A stretch of DNA of 30,644 nucleotides from Basidiobolus meristosporus CBS 931.73. Taxonomy: Eukaryota > Basidiobolomycota > Basidiobolomycetes > Basidiobolales > Basidiobolaceae. A program made the translations under genes and the position numbers. Below the pieces are notes generated by a model. It made no database searches, was not told the origin of the DNA, and saw only the letters and a program-made list of their open reading frames with translations. Shown here piece by piece: positions 1 to 7,545 of this stretch; the first letter of the stretch is position 1, and the number at the start of each line of letters is the position of its first letter. Location of the stretch: contig MCFE01000847.1 in NCBI GenBank assembly GCA_002104905.1, positions 1 to 30,644 on the forward strand, given 5' to 3'.

Positions 1-1050
1 TCATCAATAACCTCATTGATTGGTTAGCAGTGTTTGGAGTCAATGGATAGTAAAGCACAACATACTCACACTTGTAGCGTGCTTTTTTCACTGAAATAAG
101 ATGACCTGTTGGTGACTGTCTCCCCCCCCTACCGGTATGTAGTTTGCCAACTATTGTTCTCTGAATTTCACTACTTGGAGAACGTCACTGTTGATCATTT
201 TATCTTGCCTGACCTGTCTACCGGCTGAAGCATGTTGAAAAATATTTGTCTTGCTTGCTGCTTCCACTATAGATAAGACCATTAGGATTACTCTTGACCA
301 CATCCGCGCACTTGCTTCCACGCCAATTGTGCAAGAGAACAACACCACAGAGATGAAGAATCCATATGATGGCTTTCCTGTTTGTAATCCCGCATGGTTC
401 TCTAGGGAGGTGGTGTCTGGACAAGCCCCTTCAGCCATTGAGGATAGCAATGTAGCCAATGGTGCTTATCACACATCCAAAGTTTAGGCAGTGTGCAAAC
501 ATTGAGAATAACGGAAGTCATCTATTGCTTTCATGGCAAGTCCCCTGTTTTGGAGAGCGAGTTTGCATGATCCCACATGGCCCTGGCTCTTAATATAACA
601 CAATCATCCCTGCTGTCTCCGCTCTGATTGACACCGCCATTGTCATTACCTTCAAAATCACAGCTTCCAGCCCCATTTCCGTTATTACCACCATCGCCAA
701 CCCCTCTGCTCCCACCATCACTACCGCCGCTACTGTTACCAGTAGTAAAAGCACTACTACCATAACTACCATTCCTATTATCACCACTGATACCGCTATT
801 TCCATTGCCAGTGCTGCCACCTCCTAGTTTTAGCCATCAAGGCCTTTTCCTCCGCATTATTTAAGCAGGCTCTGTTACATGGCTGCGTACAATTGACCAA
901 TGGATGACTGAAACTAATTTTATGTGATATATGATACCTGTTGCTTGACTAGTATGAAGTTAGTGTCACAAATAAATCAATGGTAACTTGAGTAGCATAG
1001 AGAAAGCAGTAGAAGTATGGCAACTTTCTGAGGGAATTTGCCATCCAGTC
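1..1050. other. Left flank, no supported gene
   Basis: No gene with an ATG start, coding composition and recognisable motif is visible here. An open frame at 251-487 (+) begins with TTG rather than ATG and resembles nothing I know. The stretch still contains normal CpG dinucleotides, unlike the segment that follows. A low-complexity tract at 590-835 is listed separately. Confidence 0.5.
590..835. repeat. Low-complexity ACC/ATT-type triplet tract
   Basis: The plus strand is a degenerate run of ACC, ATT, ACT, GCC and AGT triplets. It reads as a Thr/Ile/Ser/Ala-rich peptide on one strand and a Gly/Ser/Asn-rich peptide on the other. No ATG opens the Gly/Ser/Asn frame nearby. It is best treated as an expanded and decayed simple repeat; a fossil of a Gly-rich coding segment on the minus strand is possible. 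Confidence 0.5.
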
Positions 1051-1356
1051 ACGCAGCATTCCTTCCTCTTGCTTGTTGCAGCAATCATATCTTTGTGAAT
1101 CTCAGGTATCTCACACCAACAACATATGTGCTGAGCAGTTGGGAGCATGTTATCAGGAGGCAGTGGCTTCCAACAAAGAAGACCAATCCTTGACTGAGAA
1201 TGAAGGCGACTTAGATATGAGTGATAGAGCACTGATAAATAAAGTTGTAAAGAATTAACATTTTTAATGACTGCTTTTCCAGTAAGGCCAATGCATTATT
1301 GAACCTTAAGTAGTTTGACAAAGCATAGGTCATCAATTAGACCCTCTGTCCACCCA
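1051..1356 (+). pseudogene. SSP1 fossil (highly diverged relic of the secreted protein family)
   Basis: This is an old copy of the SSP1 gene, whose intact forms lie at 4339-4863 and 11953-12477. The signal-peptide codons are recognisable (CAGCATTCCTTCCTCTTGCT against CAGCTTTCCTTCCTCTTGCT), but the ATG is now ACG. About 27 bp covering the end of the signal peptide are missing. The next stretch still reads in frame and keeps the C-x6-CYQ motif (CAEQLGACYQ) and the acidic segment. After a further deletion the SKANAL...FDxA segment survives at 1280-1356, where Gln codons have become TAG. The gene is dead. It shows that the family is old at this locus and that the C-x6-C spacing was kept through much divergence. 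Confidence 0.75.
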
Positions 1357-3158
1357 TCATGAATGTAAGAGATTTGCTTGGTGGTTATACTCTGACTTGC
1401 CAGCCTCATGTGCTTTGAAGTCATTAAAAGCCATTGTTGAGTACTATATAGAACAATGCACCTCAATATGGCTTCATGTTCCTGTGTGCTATTAGCCAGC
1501 CTTTGCTCCTTTCATAAGTAAGTAAACAACTGAGTTCCATACCAATCACACACAAGAATGAAGGCAGCAAGTGAAGCTAAGATATAAACATTTTGAATAT
1601 CTTTATGTACATTCAGATCTACCACCACATGCATATACAGAAAGTTTGGAACACAGAATTTCCAGCAGTTCTCATCTAGCATATGCACTCATTTATAGCA
1701 CCTCTAGGCCACATCAAAGAGTCAGCTTGTAATTCTCAAGCTCATACTGGTTTATAAATTTTGCTTCAAATATTGTTTTATTTACCAAAGTGATATTGTG
1801 TAGCTATAGTAGCAGAGTCGCTTTCCTCTGCACTGAATACTTGCATCTTAAATTGAAACTATTGATTCATGACTAAGCAATACAGTTGTTCTATTGTTGG
1901 TATATATTGGTGACTATTTATGGCTCAATCAATGTGGTATTATTTATGATATACATAGATCACTTTTGTCAGTATACACACATATTCTGAAGAGCATTAC
2001 CAACATGCACTGGAACTAAGGCATCTCACTCATTGCAATGTTATATAAAATCAAGGAGTGCTCAGCATCCTGAAGGAGCCCAACACTCAATACAATATGC
2101 CTAATTCACCAGGTTGCATGAGTATCCATACCTTGTGCACCATCAAGATTCTCAAGGATACATTGAATTCACCCTAATATAGATGGGCTAGTCTTTATGA
2201 GTAATGATGAAAGGCTGCTATGTATTGGTAATATCCATGGTAAGTGTTGAAGGAATGCCTAAAATTGTAGACAAAGGCAGCTAAACTTTATGTGAGCAAC
2301 TTAGACACATGCTATCAGTTTGTTGCAGGAGTCTTGGAGATATTGGAGTTTATTGAGTAAGTAGATTATTTAGCATTCACTTGATGATATGTTTTAAGTA
2401 AAAGTAGTATTTGTACTTTTGGACACTTTTTGCAAGACAAGCAAGTAAAATATACTTAGGAATGTTCCAAGAGTATGTGTGCAAAGTTTGGGGCTGTATT
2501 GGCTACTTGGAGACATTTCATTTCCTAAGTGCCTGTACTTTGGGGTGGAGCTATTCCAAGTGAACCCCAACAAGGAACTTGGTTGGAGCTCTCTTAGACC
2601 TGTAGGCTATAATCTAAGTGATCAAGTTAGGTGGATGTTTAGGTGTAATTACAAGATTTACCATGTAATATATTTGCTGTAGACAATAGTTTTGAGTGCT
2701 TGCATATCTAGTTCATTGTCTTGAGCATACATTAGAAGACACAATGCAATATGCATGGAGCTCTGGGCCCAGTATACTTTGTCAGGAGTATAACCCCAGC
2801 TTCAGTGATCCAACCAAAAAGCACCTGTATAGTACACCCAGCCCTCCATTTGGTTTTTGATATTACCATATCCTATTCTCTTCTACTGCCTTTTGGTTCA
2901 GTCCAATCTTGACTATATAAGCTCCCAAGCTTCAGGTCTAGCAAATTTCTGGTTGAGGCAGAGAGATGATGGTAAAGAAAATGCTGTGTACCTGAATCAT
3001 AAGCATTATCACTGTCAAAACTTAATTGTTCATATATGGTTAGAACTGATTAACAGAGTCAAAAAATCTTTTAATAGGTTCATTGTCTCATCATGGTAAT
3101 GGTAAATGCCAAATGTTGACCTCTAAGTGCTCACTCAACTCAAGTGACCCTGGTGAAG
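1209..3158. other. CpG-depleted segment
   Basis: By eye I find a single CG dinucleotide (1819) between 1209 and 3158, whereas CG is common from 3159 onward and before 1208. The segment carries the SSP1 fossil tail and a decayed copia LTR and no intact gene. CpG loss of this degree fits long-term cytosine methylation and deamination or a CpG-directed repeat mutation process. The 1357-2320 and 2664-3158 stretches show nothing else I can identify. Confidence 0.7.
2321..2663 (-). repeat. Decayed solo LTR of the copia family
   Basis: The segment aligns over its whole length with the 349-bp LTRs at 17795-18143 and 26624-26972. Shared landmarks are the start (TGTTGCAGGAGTCTTGGAGA), the GCAAAGTTTGGGGCTG core, the CCCAACAAGGAA segment and a degraded end (ATTTACCA instead of TTTTTACAACA). 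No target-site duplication is visible. Orientation matches the minus-strand element at the right end. Confidence 0.75.
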
Positions 3159-3171
3159 CGGTACCAATGCA

Positions 3172-3405
3172 GTGCCCTTGCCTCCCCATGACAGTCTAAA
3201 ATGCAATCCTGAACAAGGAGTGAAGGAACATACTGCGGGCCTTTACATCAAGAAATTGGCCAGGATTGACTTCATTACCCTGACATTCAATGCCGCCAAC
3301 CAAGGCAAGAATGAAGGTCTCAACCACAGCGTGAAGGACTTAAATCTAGCTATCTTGGATGAGGCTGATACCTCTGCATCAGGAGGATATGCCACATGTG
3401 TCGTA
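3172..3405 (+). pseudogene. Alpha/beta-hydrolase fragment (dienelactone-hydrolase/YcjY-like), broken
   Basis: The frame contains a stretch resembling the N-terminal core of fungal and bacterial alpha/beta hydrolases of this type: GVKEHTAGLYIKKLA, then FITLTFNAANQG, where the family usually has a GVKEQTAGLYAKKLA-like segment followed by FxTLxFDAxxQG. Further on, SASGGYA resembles the nucleophile-elbow region (family form CAGGGYA or CASGGYA). The usual catalytic surroundings, the middle of the domain and the C-terminal half are missing, and the frame ends at 3405 without a proper ATG start. It is a truncated gene relic on the edge of the array. Recognition is from memory of the family and is moderately secure. 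Confidence 0.5.
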
Positions 3406-3571
3406 TAAACTTATTTTATGGGGAGAAGCTATGCATAGCAGTCATTTATTCAATGACTTGGAGTGTGGCGCCTTCCTGCTTAGTGATGGAACATGGGTAC
3501 CAATGGGCTCGCATATCAAACCCTCATTCAGGCAAGCTACACTGATAAATTAATTGTGGAAATCACGGAGT

Positions 3572-4280
3572 TTGATAGAACGCCCTCCAGGTTTTCGAGT
3601 GTATTGGCACAGTCAATGCCGAACACATATAACTAATCAAAAGTGCGTATATTGCAACAAGAAAGCCCAAGGTAACCTCAACTAATCCATGTACTATCCA
3701 CTCAATATTGTCGACTCTTGACAAATAACAAATAAATTTATTCTCACCATAACCATGACCGTCGTAGGTGCTCACCAATCAGCAACAACTGTAAATTCTT
3801 GTTATAACAGGTTAATTTGATAAGCTTGACTGTAGTGACTGAGCTCGTAACTCGGCGCTGTTCTCTAGTTGCGGCAGGGTCAAGTCAACACCTTCCAGGG
3901 AATGAGTAAGAGACACTTGGCTTAGAGGTGGAACAAAGATACCAGAGCGCGTGCATATTAAGCTCACAGGCCCAAATAAGCTACATTGATACAAATACCC
4001 ATTGAAGTGGTCCGTTATGACTTTGGAATCTATCGGCAGTAATTTTAAGCTCGGGGTTACTTCCCATTAGTAAATAATACGGACAGTTTAGGCAAACACA
4101 GATAATTTTGAATGTTATTAAGGATATCATTGACCAGATCGCCCGCGTTCTTCACACTACGAAGTGCAATCTATACTGCGTAGCTTTGGTACGAAGAAGT
4201 ATGGTAGCAAACGGTAAGGCAACCAGGTCAAATCAATCTAGCTTGCATAAAGCTAGTGCTATGAGCGAAGCCTAATTCAG
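3572..4280. repeat. Upstream module of SSP1-A (copy 1 of a repeated 5' flank)
   Basis: This non-coding stretch recurs upstream of SSP1-B at 11110-11895, partly again at 10941-11100, and its last part before SSP1-D at 18270-18390. Shared landmarks include CACCAATCAGCAA, TTGCGGCAGGGTCA, GACCAGATCGCC and GGTACGAAGA. A minus-strand open frame with a hydrophobic segment (3563-3778) has a partner at 11102-11293, but most base differences between them change the amino acid, so I do not call it a gene. Confidence 0.65.
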
Positions 4281-4306
4281 TGGGATCGAGAAGGTGATAT
4301 AAATCG
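4281..4306 (+). promoter_or_regulatory. SSP1-A promoter box with TATA
   Basis: TGGGATCGAG followed by AAGGTGATATAAATCG ends about 32 bp before the SSP1-A ATG. The same box precedes the other SSP1 copies or their remnants (6804-6828, 11898-11920, 14974-15000, 18394-18420). It contains a TATAAA element, so it is probably the core promoter plus a flanking activator site. Confidence 0.75.
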
Positions 4307-4338
4307 AGAAAATTCACACGAGACTCCACCAGCCAGTC

Positions 4339-4863
4339 ATGCAGCTTTCCCTCCTTTTGCTAGTTTCCGCCATCGCTTCGTTGCAAGCAATCTCCGCTTC
4401 CCCACTCGGTGACTCCCAGGTAGCGTTCACCAATGAGCCGTGTGTCGAACAACAGGATGCTTGTTATCAGAACACTTCGGCCCCCAGTCAAGAATACCAG
4501 CCATCAACTGAGGAGGGGGATGATTCGGAGATGAGTGAGCCAATGCAAACAAGCGAGAGTTCGGGTGAGCAGCCAGGATTCTCTGGGTTGCAAGGGTTCG
4601 ACATTTCCAACCTTCAACCATCTCAGGCCTTACTGGACGACATCAATGGTCATTCCTCCAGTAAAGCCAATGCCTTGTCCAACTCAAACCAGTTCGACCA
4701 AGCGCAAGTCATCGACCAAACCCTCTACCAGCCCAAGCAGCAACAGTCACAAATTATCATCACTCAGCCAGCAGCGCGTGCGCTTAGAGGTGGGTACAAG
4801 AAGTATAAGAGATCTGCTCGTCGCCACTTCAAAGTTAGATATTTCAGTGGAAACAGACATTAA
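4339..4863 (+). CDS. SSP1-A, small secreted protein with acidic centre and basic tail
   Basis: Intact intron-less gene of 174 aa, function unknown. Residues 1-20 form a signal peptide (MQLS, then a Leu/Val/Ala core) with likely cleavage near ISA-SP. Residues 34-45 carry PC-x6-CYQN, the only two cysteines of the mature protein. Residues 52-77 are acidic (EEGDDSEMSE). The middle is Ser/Asn/Gln-rich. The last 28 residues hold 13 Arg/Lys/His, and no acidic residue follows D126. Dibasic sites KR158 and RR162 suit a Kex2-type protease, so a basic C-terminal peptide may be released (inference). The start is chosen because the upstream ATG present in SSP1-B is ACG here. SSP2-A follows 340 bp downstream on the same strand with its own TATA box. 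An AATAAA-like signal lies just after the stop (about 4887). Secretion suggests an effector, antimicrobial or cell-wall role, unproven. Confidence 0.85.
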   Translation: MQLSLLLLVSAIASLQAISASPLGDSQVAFTNEPCVEQQDACYQNTSAPSQEYQPSTEEGDDSEMSEPMQTSESSGEQPGFSGLQGFDISNLQPSQALLDDINGHSSSKANALSNSNQFDQAQVIDQTLYQPKQQQSQIIITQPAARALRGGYKKYKRSARRHFKVRYFSGNRH

Positions 4864-5156
4864 GTCTAGTAAAAGTAAATTTACCAAATAAAATGGGCAA
4901 CATATTACTCGGTATACTGATAATGTACAGTACTCAAGAATTTGCTGATATGCACACGCAGAAATAGCGTCCCTTATCGTTGTATATATTGAAGAGAATT
5001 ATGGGCAGCGGTGATAGAACCATGTATATACACAGAGGCTGTCATTCCAGTACATGCGTTTTATATGTTACAGGTTTCCTCTGCAAAGTCCATAACAGAA
5101 TGTAACAAGACTCACTTTATGCCCTCGGCTTAACCTTATTATATAGCCTCCCATGC

Positions 5157-5163
5157 TATATAG
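5157..5163 (+). promoter_or_regulatory. SSP2-A TATA box
   Basis: TATATAG lies 40 bp before the SSP2-A ATG. It is identical in SSP2-B, TATATAA in SSP2-E, TATATAC in SSP2-D, and destroyed (TATCAAC) in SSP2-C. Confidence 0.6.
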
Positions 5164-5203
5164 CGGCCTATGCAACTAACTTATTTCTCAGCTATTCTTC
5201 AGC

Positions 5204-5701
5204 ATGCGCTCTACTACCATAACAGTGATTCTAAGCCTTGCCGCTCTTCAAGTTGCCGTTGCTGCCCCAATCGGCTGTTCTTCTCCATGCACTCGCGAGT
5301 ATAGAAGGGTGCATTATCGCAGCTTACCATGTGCACAGTATGCGAGTGATTGCTACCAAAACGCTCGAGTTTTGCCTGTCGTTAAGACAACGAATGTCCA
5401 ATCCCCGTTATTGCGCCAGGTTTTCACCACTGTGACCAGAAAGCACGATAACCTGAACATTGCTAACGCCAACAGCAACAAAGGCTTCAATGTCAAGTAT
5501 CAAGCAGGACCCAGTCTCGAACTGGAGGGCGGGGCCAAGGCATTAGAATACGCCAAGCAAAAGGGAGCGGAACACTCGGACGATAGCTCTTTCTCTCCCT
5601 ACGTTCTGATGCAGCCCACCCAAGATGTACAATACACAACCCCTGTGGCAGAGATGCAATGCGTAGAAGATTGTCCAGAGCAAAACGTTCAATACAATTA
5701 G
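5204..5701 (+). CDS. SSP2-A, six-cysteine small secreted protein
   Basis: Intact intron-less gene of 165 aa, function unknown. Residues 1-20 are a signal peptide with likely cleavage at AVA-AP. P22-I23-G24 follows, exactly as P22-L23-G24 in SSP1. Cysteines sit at 25, 29, 43, 50, 153 and 157: a C-x3-C pair at each end and PC-x6-CYQN at 42-53. Between them lies a basic Tyr/Arg segment (REYRRVHYRSLP) and a polar region without cysteine. Six cysteines allow three disulfides, possibly tying the two ends together (inference). The C-terminus is acidic. An AATAAA-type signal follows at about 5765. It lies head-to-tail with SSP1-A and was duplicated with it. SSP2-B differs at five residues: D49G, K112N, S125L, D126E and V142I. 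Confidence 0.85.
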   Translation: MRSTTITVILSLAALQVAVAAPIGCSSPCTREYRRVHYRSLPCAQYASDCYQNARVLPVVKTTNVQSPLLRQVFTTVTRKHDNLNIANANSNKGFNVKYQAGPSLELEGGAKALEYAKQKGAEHSDDSSFSPYVLMQPTQDVQYTTPVAEMQCVEDCPEQNVQYN

Positions 5702-6040
5702 TGCGATGACATGAGCTGAAGATGTAGGTAGTCATCACCACGCTACAACTGAAAATTCTCAATCAATAAAATTCAAATGACATCCTTATATTTGTTGTTA
5801 CTTATGATTAGCTTTTTACTTGCACGCACCTGTATCATGATCAGAGCTGCGGGCATTAATATTAGATTTTCGCTTACGTACTAAAATACTCACCCTCAGT
5901 CTTTAGCAATGCTGCCCTCCACCGAAAAAGTTGATATTAGAGAGACTGTCAGACTGCTCAGTGACTGTTAGCATTGTGATATCACCTCTTAAGGTTGCTG
6001 CAATCATTTTTTTTGCAAGCTTTTAGGAACACAATAAAAA

Positions 6041-6122
6041 TAATGAGGGTGGGGTTCGAACCCACGCCTCCGAAGAGACTGCGACCTGAACGCAGCGCCT
6101 TAGACCACTCGGCCACCTCACC
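6041..6122 (-). tRNA. tRNA-Leu (CAG), copy 1
   Basis: On the minus strand the sequence folds as a class II tRNA. It has a GGTGAGG acceptor strand, a D arm with GGCCGAGTGGTCTAAGGC, an anticodon arm CTGCG-TTCAGGT-CGCAG giving anticodon CAG, a short variable arm (TCTCTTCGGAGG) and a T arm GTGGG-TTCGAAC-CCCAC. The 3' acceptor strand is CCTCATT, so the first pair is G-U (G-C in copy 2), followed by discriminator A. A T-rich run follows for Pol III termination. It may still function. It has no intron. Confidence 0.9.
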
Positions 6123-6241
6123 AGCTTATTTTTGGTACAAAGTACGGAGTCAGTCGATGTTAAGTGACATCAACGCGTACAAAGACTACCCAGTAGCCCA
6201 AAAGAAAGACAAATCGCACAACGTGATCAATATTTGAGCAG

Positions 6242-6617
6242 ACAGCAAAAAACTGCGAGAACTCAAACCTCGTCTGTGGGATTAATAAGCAAAAAGACGG
6301 CAAGGATATTTGCGGCTGTAACAAAGGTTACTGCTGGAGAAGAGTAAGTTGCTATGGAATTTCCTGTACAGAAACCGTAATTTACAAGGTATTCAGTGCC
6401 ATGGGGGAGTAGGGATTATCTCGTTTAGCATTGGATATGCAGCAAAGTGCACCAGAGTGGTGTTACATCAATATTCAAAGGTAGCATATAGGTTTCATTC
6501 AGTTAGTTTGCACCCTTACTGACGCTAAAGTCTTCTTGCAGTGGCTCCGAACATCAGACATGCACCAAGGACTCGGACTGCGTTTTTGACAACACTAATT
6601 GCGCCAAGAACTTCTAA
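6242..6617 (+). pseudogene. SSP3-A, exons 2-3 of a cysteine-rich protein (5' end missing)
   Basis: Compared with SSP3-B (14133-14787), this copy keeps exon 2 (about 6242-6408), an intron (6409-6541; GTAGGG donor, CTGAC branch-like site, TTGCAG acceptor) and exon 3 (6542-6617). Spliced, the product has ten cysteines, including CENSNLVCG, ICGCNKGYC and TCTKDSDC. That even number suggests five disulfides. The same donor, branch site and acceptor in the paralogue support the intron. No exon 1 with a signal peptide is visible between the tRNA (ends 6122) and exon 2, so the gene appears truncated at its 5' end. If exon 1 lies elsewhere I cannot see it. Function unknown; not matched to any known Cys-rich family. 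Confidence 0.55.
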
Positions 6618-6754
6618 GCATCACTATTCCCAACGTCTACTTTTACTTTTTCAGCGGCTATTGCTAGCTTTATACTATAAAGCACTTGGTTGGCATTAAA
6701 TGCTGATTACTATTTCGTATATGCACTGTCTCACATAAAGTAAAGTAGCAAACG

Positions 6755-6880
6755 GCGAGGCACCCAGGTTAAATGAATCTAGCTCGCATAAGGCTAATTG
6801 AGTGGGATCGAGAAGGTGATATAAATCGGGAGTACAAGAAGTCACGCCACTCTAAAGATACTAGGATTAGCACTAGTATG
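6755..6880 (+). pseudogene. SSP1-C remnant: promoter fused to the SSP1 tail
   Basis: The conserved SSP1 upstream region (GGTTAAAT, AGCTCGCATAAGGCTAATTG) and the full box ending in AAGGTGATATAAATCG (6813-6828) are intact. They are followed directly by GAGTACAAGAAGT and CGCCACT...AAAGATACTAGGATTAG, which match the extreme 3' end of SSP1 and the 3' flank of SSP1-D. Almost the whole coding region, signal peptide included, has been deleted. Any transcript would encode nothing related. Confidence 0.65.
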
Positions 6881-7088
6881 CTCCAGAAAATCATGGTGAG
6901 TTCCACAAAATAATGGAAGAAATTGAAAAAACAATGACTGAAGGGAATGCAAAATACCGATGGTACTCAAACAGCATAGTAATTGTGTGAGTAATGACCT
7001 GATTAATCCATGAAATATAAATTAGCAATTTTCCAGCTAACCCATTTTGTATGCTATCAACAGCCCACAAATACGTTATTCGCTCCAC

Positions 7089-7543
7089 ATGCGCTTCATT
7101 ACTGTAGGCCTTGTCGCGAATCAAGTTACCGTTGCTGCCCCAATCGGTTGTTCTTCCCAATGCACTCGCGAGTATAGAAGGGTTCATTATCGCAGTTTAC
7201 CATGTGTACAGTATGCGAACGATTACTACCAAAACGTTCGAGTTTTACCTGTCTTTAAGACGCCCAATGTCCAATCCCCGTTATTGCGTCAGGTTTTCAC
7301 TACCGTGATCCGAAAGCACGATAGCCTGAACATTGCTAATGCCAGCAGAAAGAAAGGCTTCAGTGTCAAGCAGGGCCCAGTCTTGAACTGGAGGGTCGGG
7401 ACAACGCATTAGAATGTGCCAAGCAAAAGGACTATAGTTCTTTCTCTCCCTACGTTCTGATGCAGCCCACTCAAGATGTACAGTACACAACCCCAGTAAT
7501 AGAGACAATGCGTGAAAGAACAAAATATTCAATACACTCATTG
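7089..7543 (+). pseudogene. SSP2-C, frameshifted SSP2 copy
   Basis: The ATG, signal peptide, APIGCSSQC and REYRRVHYRSLPC are retained. The fourth cysteine codon is TAC (DYYQN for DCYQN), so the PC-x6-CYQN motif is broken. A 7-bp deletion after GTCAAG (about 7365) shifts the frame, and translation stops at 7412 after 107 codons. The original frame can be followed to about 7543 (YVLMQPTQDVQYTTP), and the two C-terminal cysteines are gone. The TATA box is mutated. I regard it as dead. Confidence 0.8.
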
Positions 7544-7545
7544 TG

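Noticed and set aside
251-487. 78-codon plus-strand frame
   Set aside because: It begins with TTG, has no recognisable motif, and no promoter or paralogue supports it.
590-820. Hydrophobic Val/Met/Ala-rich minus-strand frame
   Set aside because: It is the out-of-frame reading of a low-complexity triplet tract, not a membrane protein gene.
3563-3778. Minus-strand hydrophobic ORF with a partner at 11102-11293
   Set aside because: Between the two copies nearly all differences change the amino acid and only about three are silent, so there is no sign of coding constraint. The stretch is part of the SSP1 upstream repeat.
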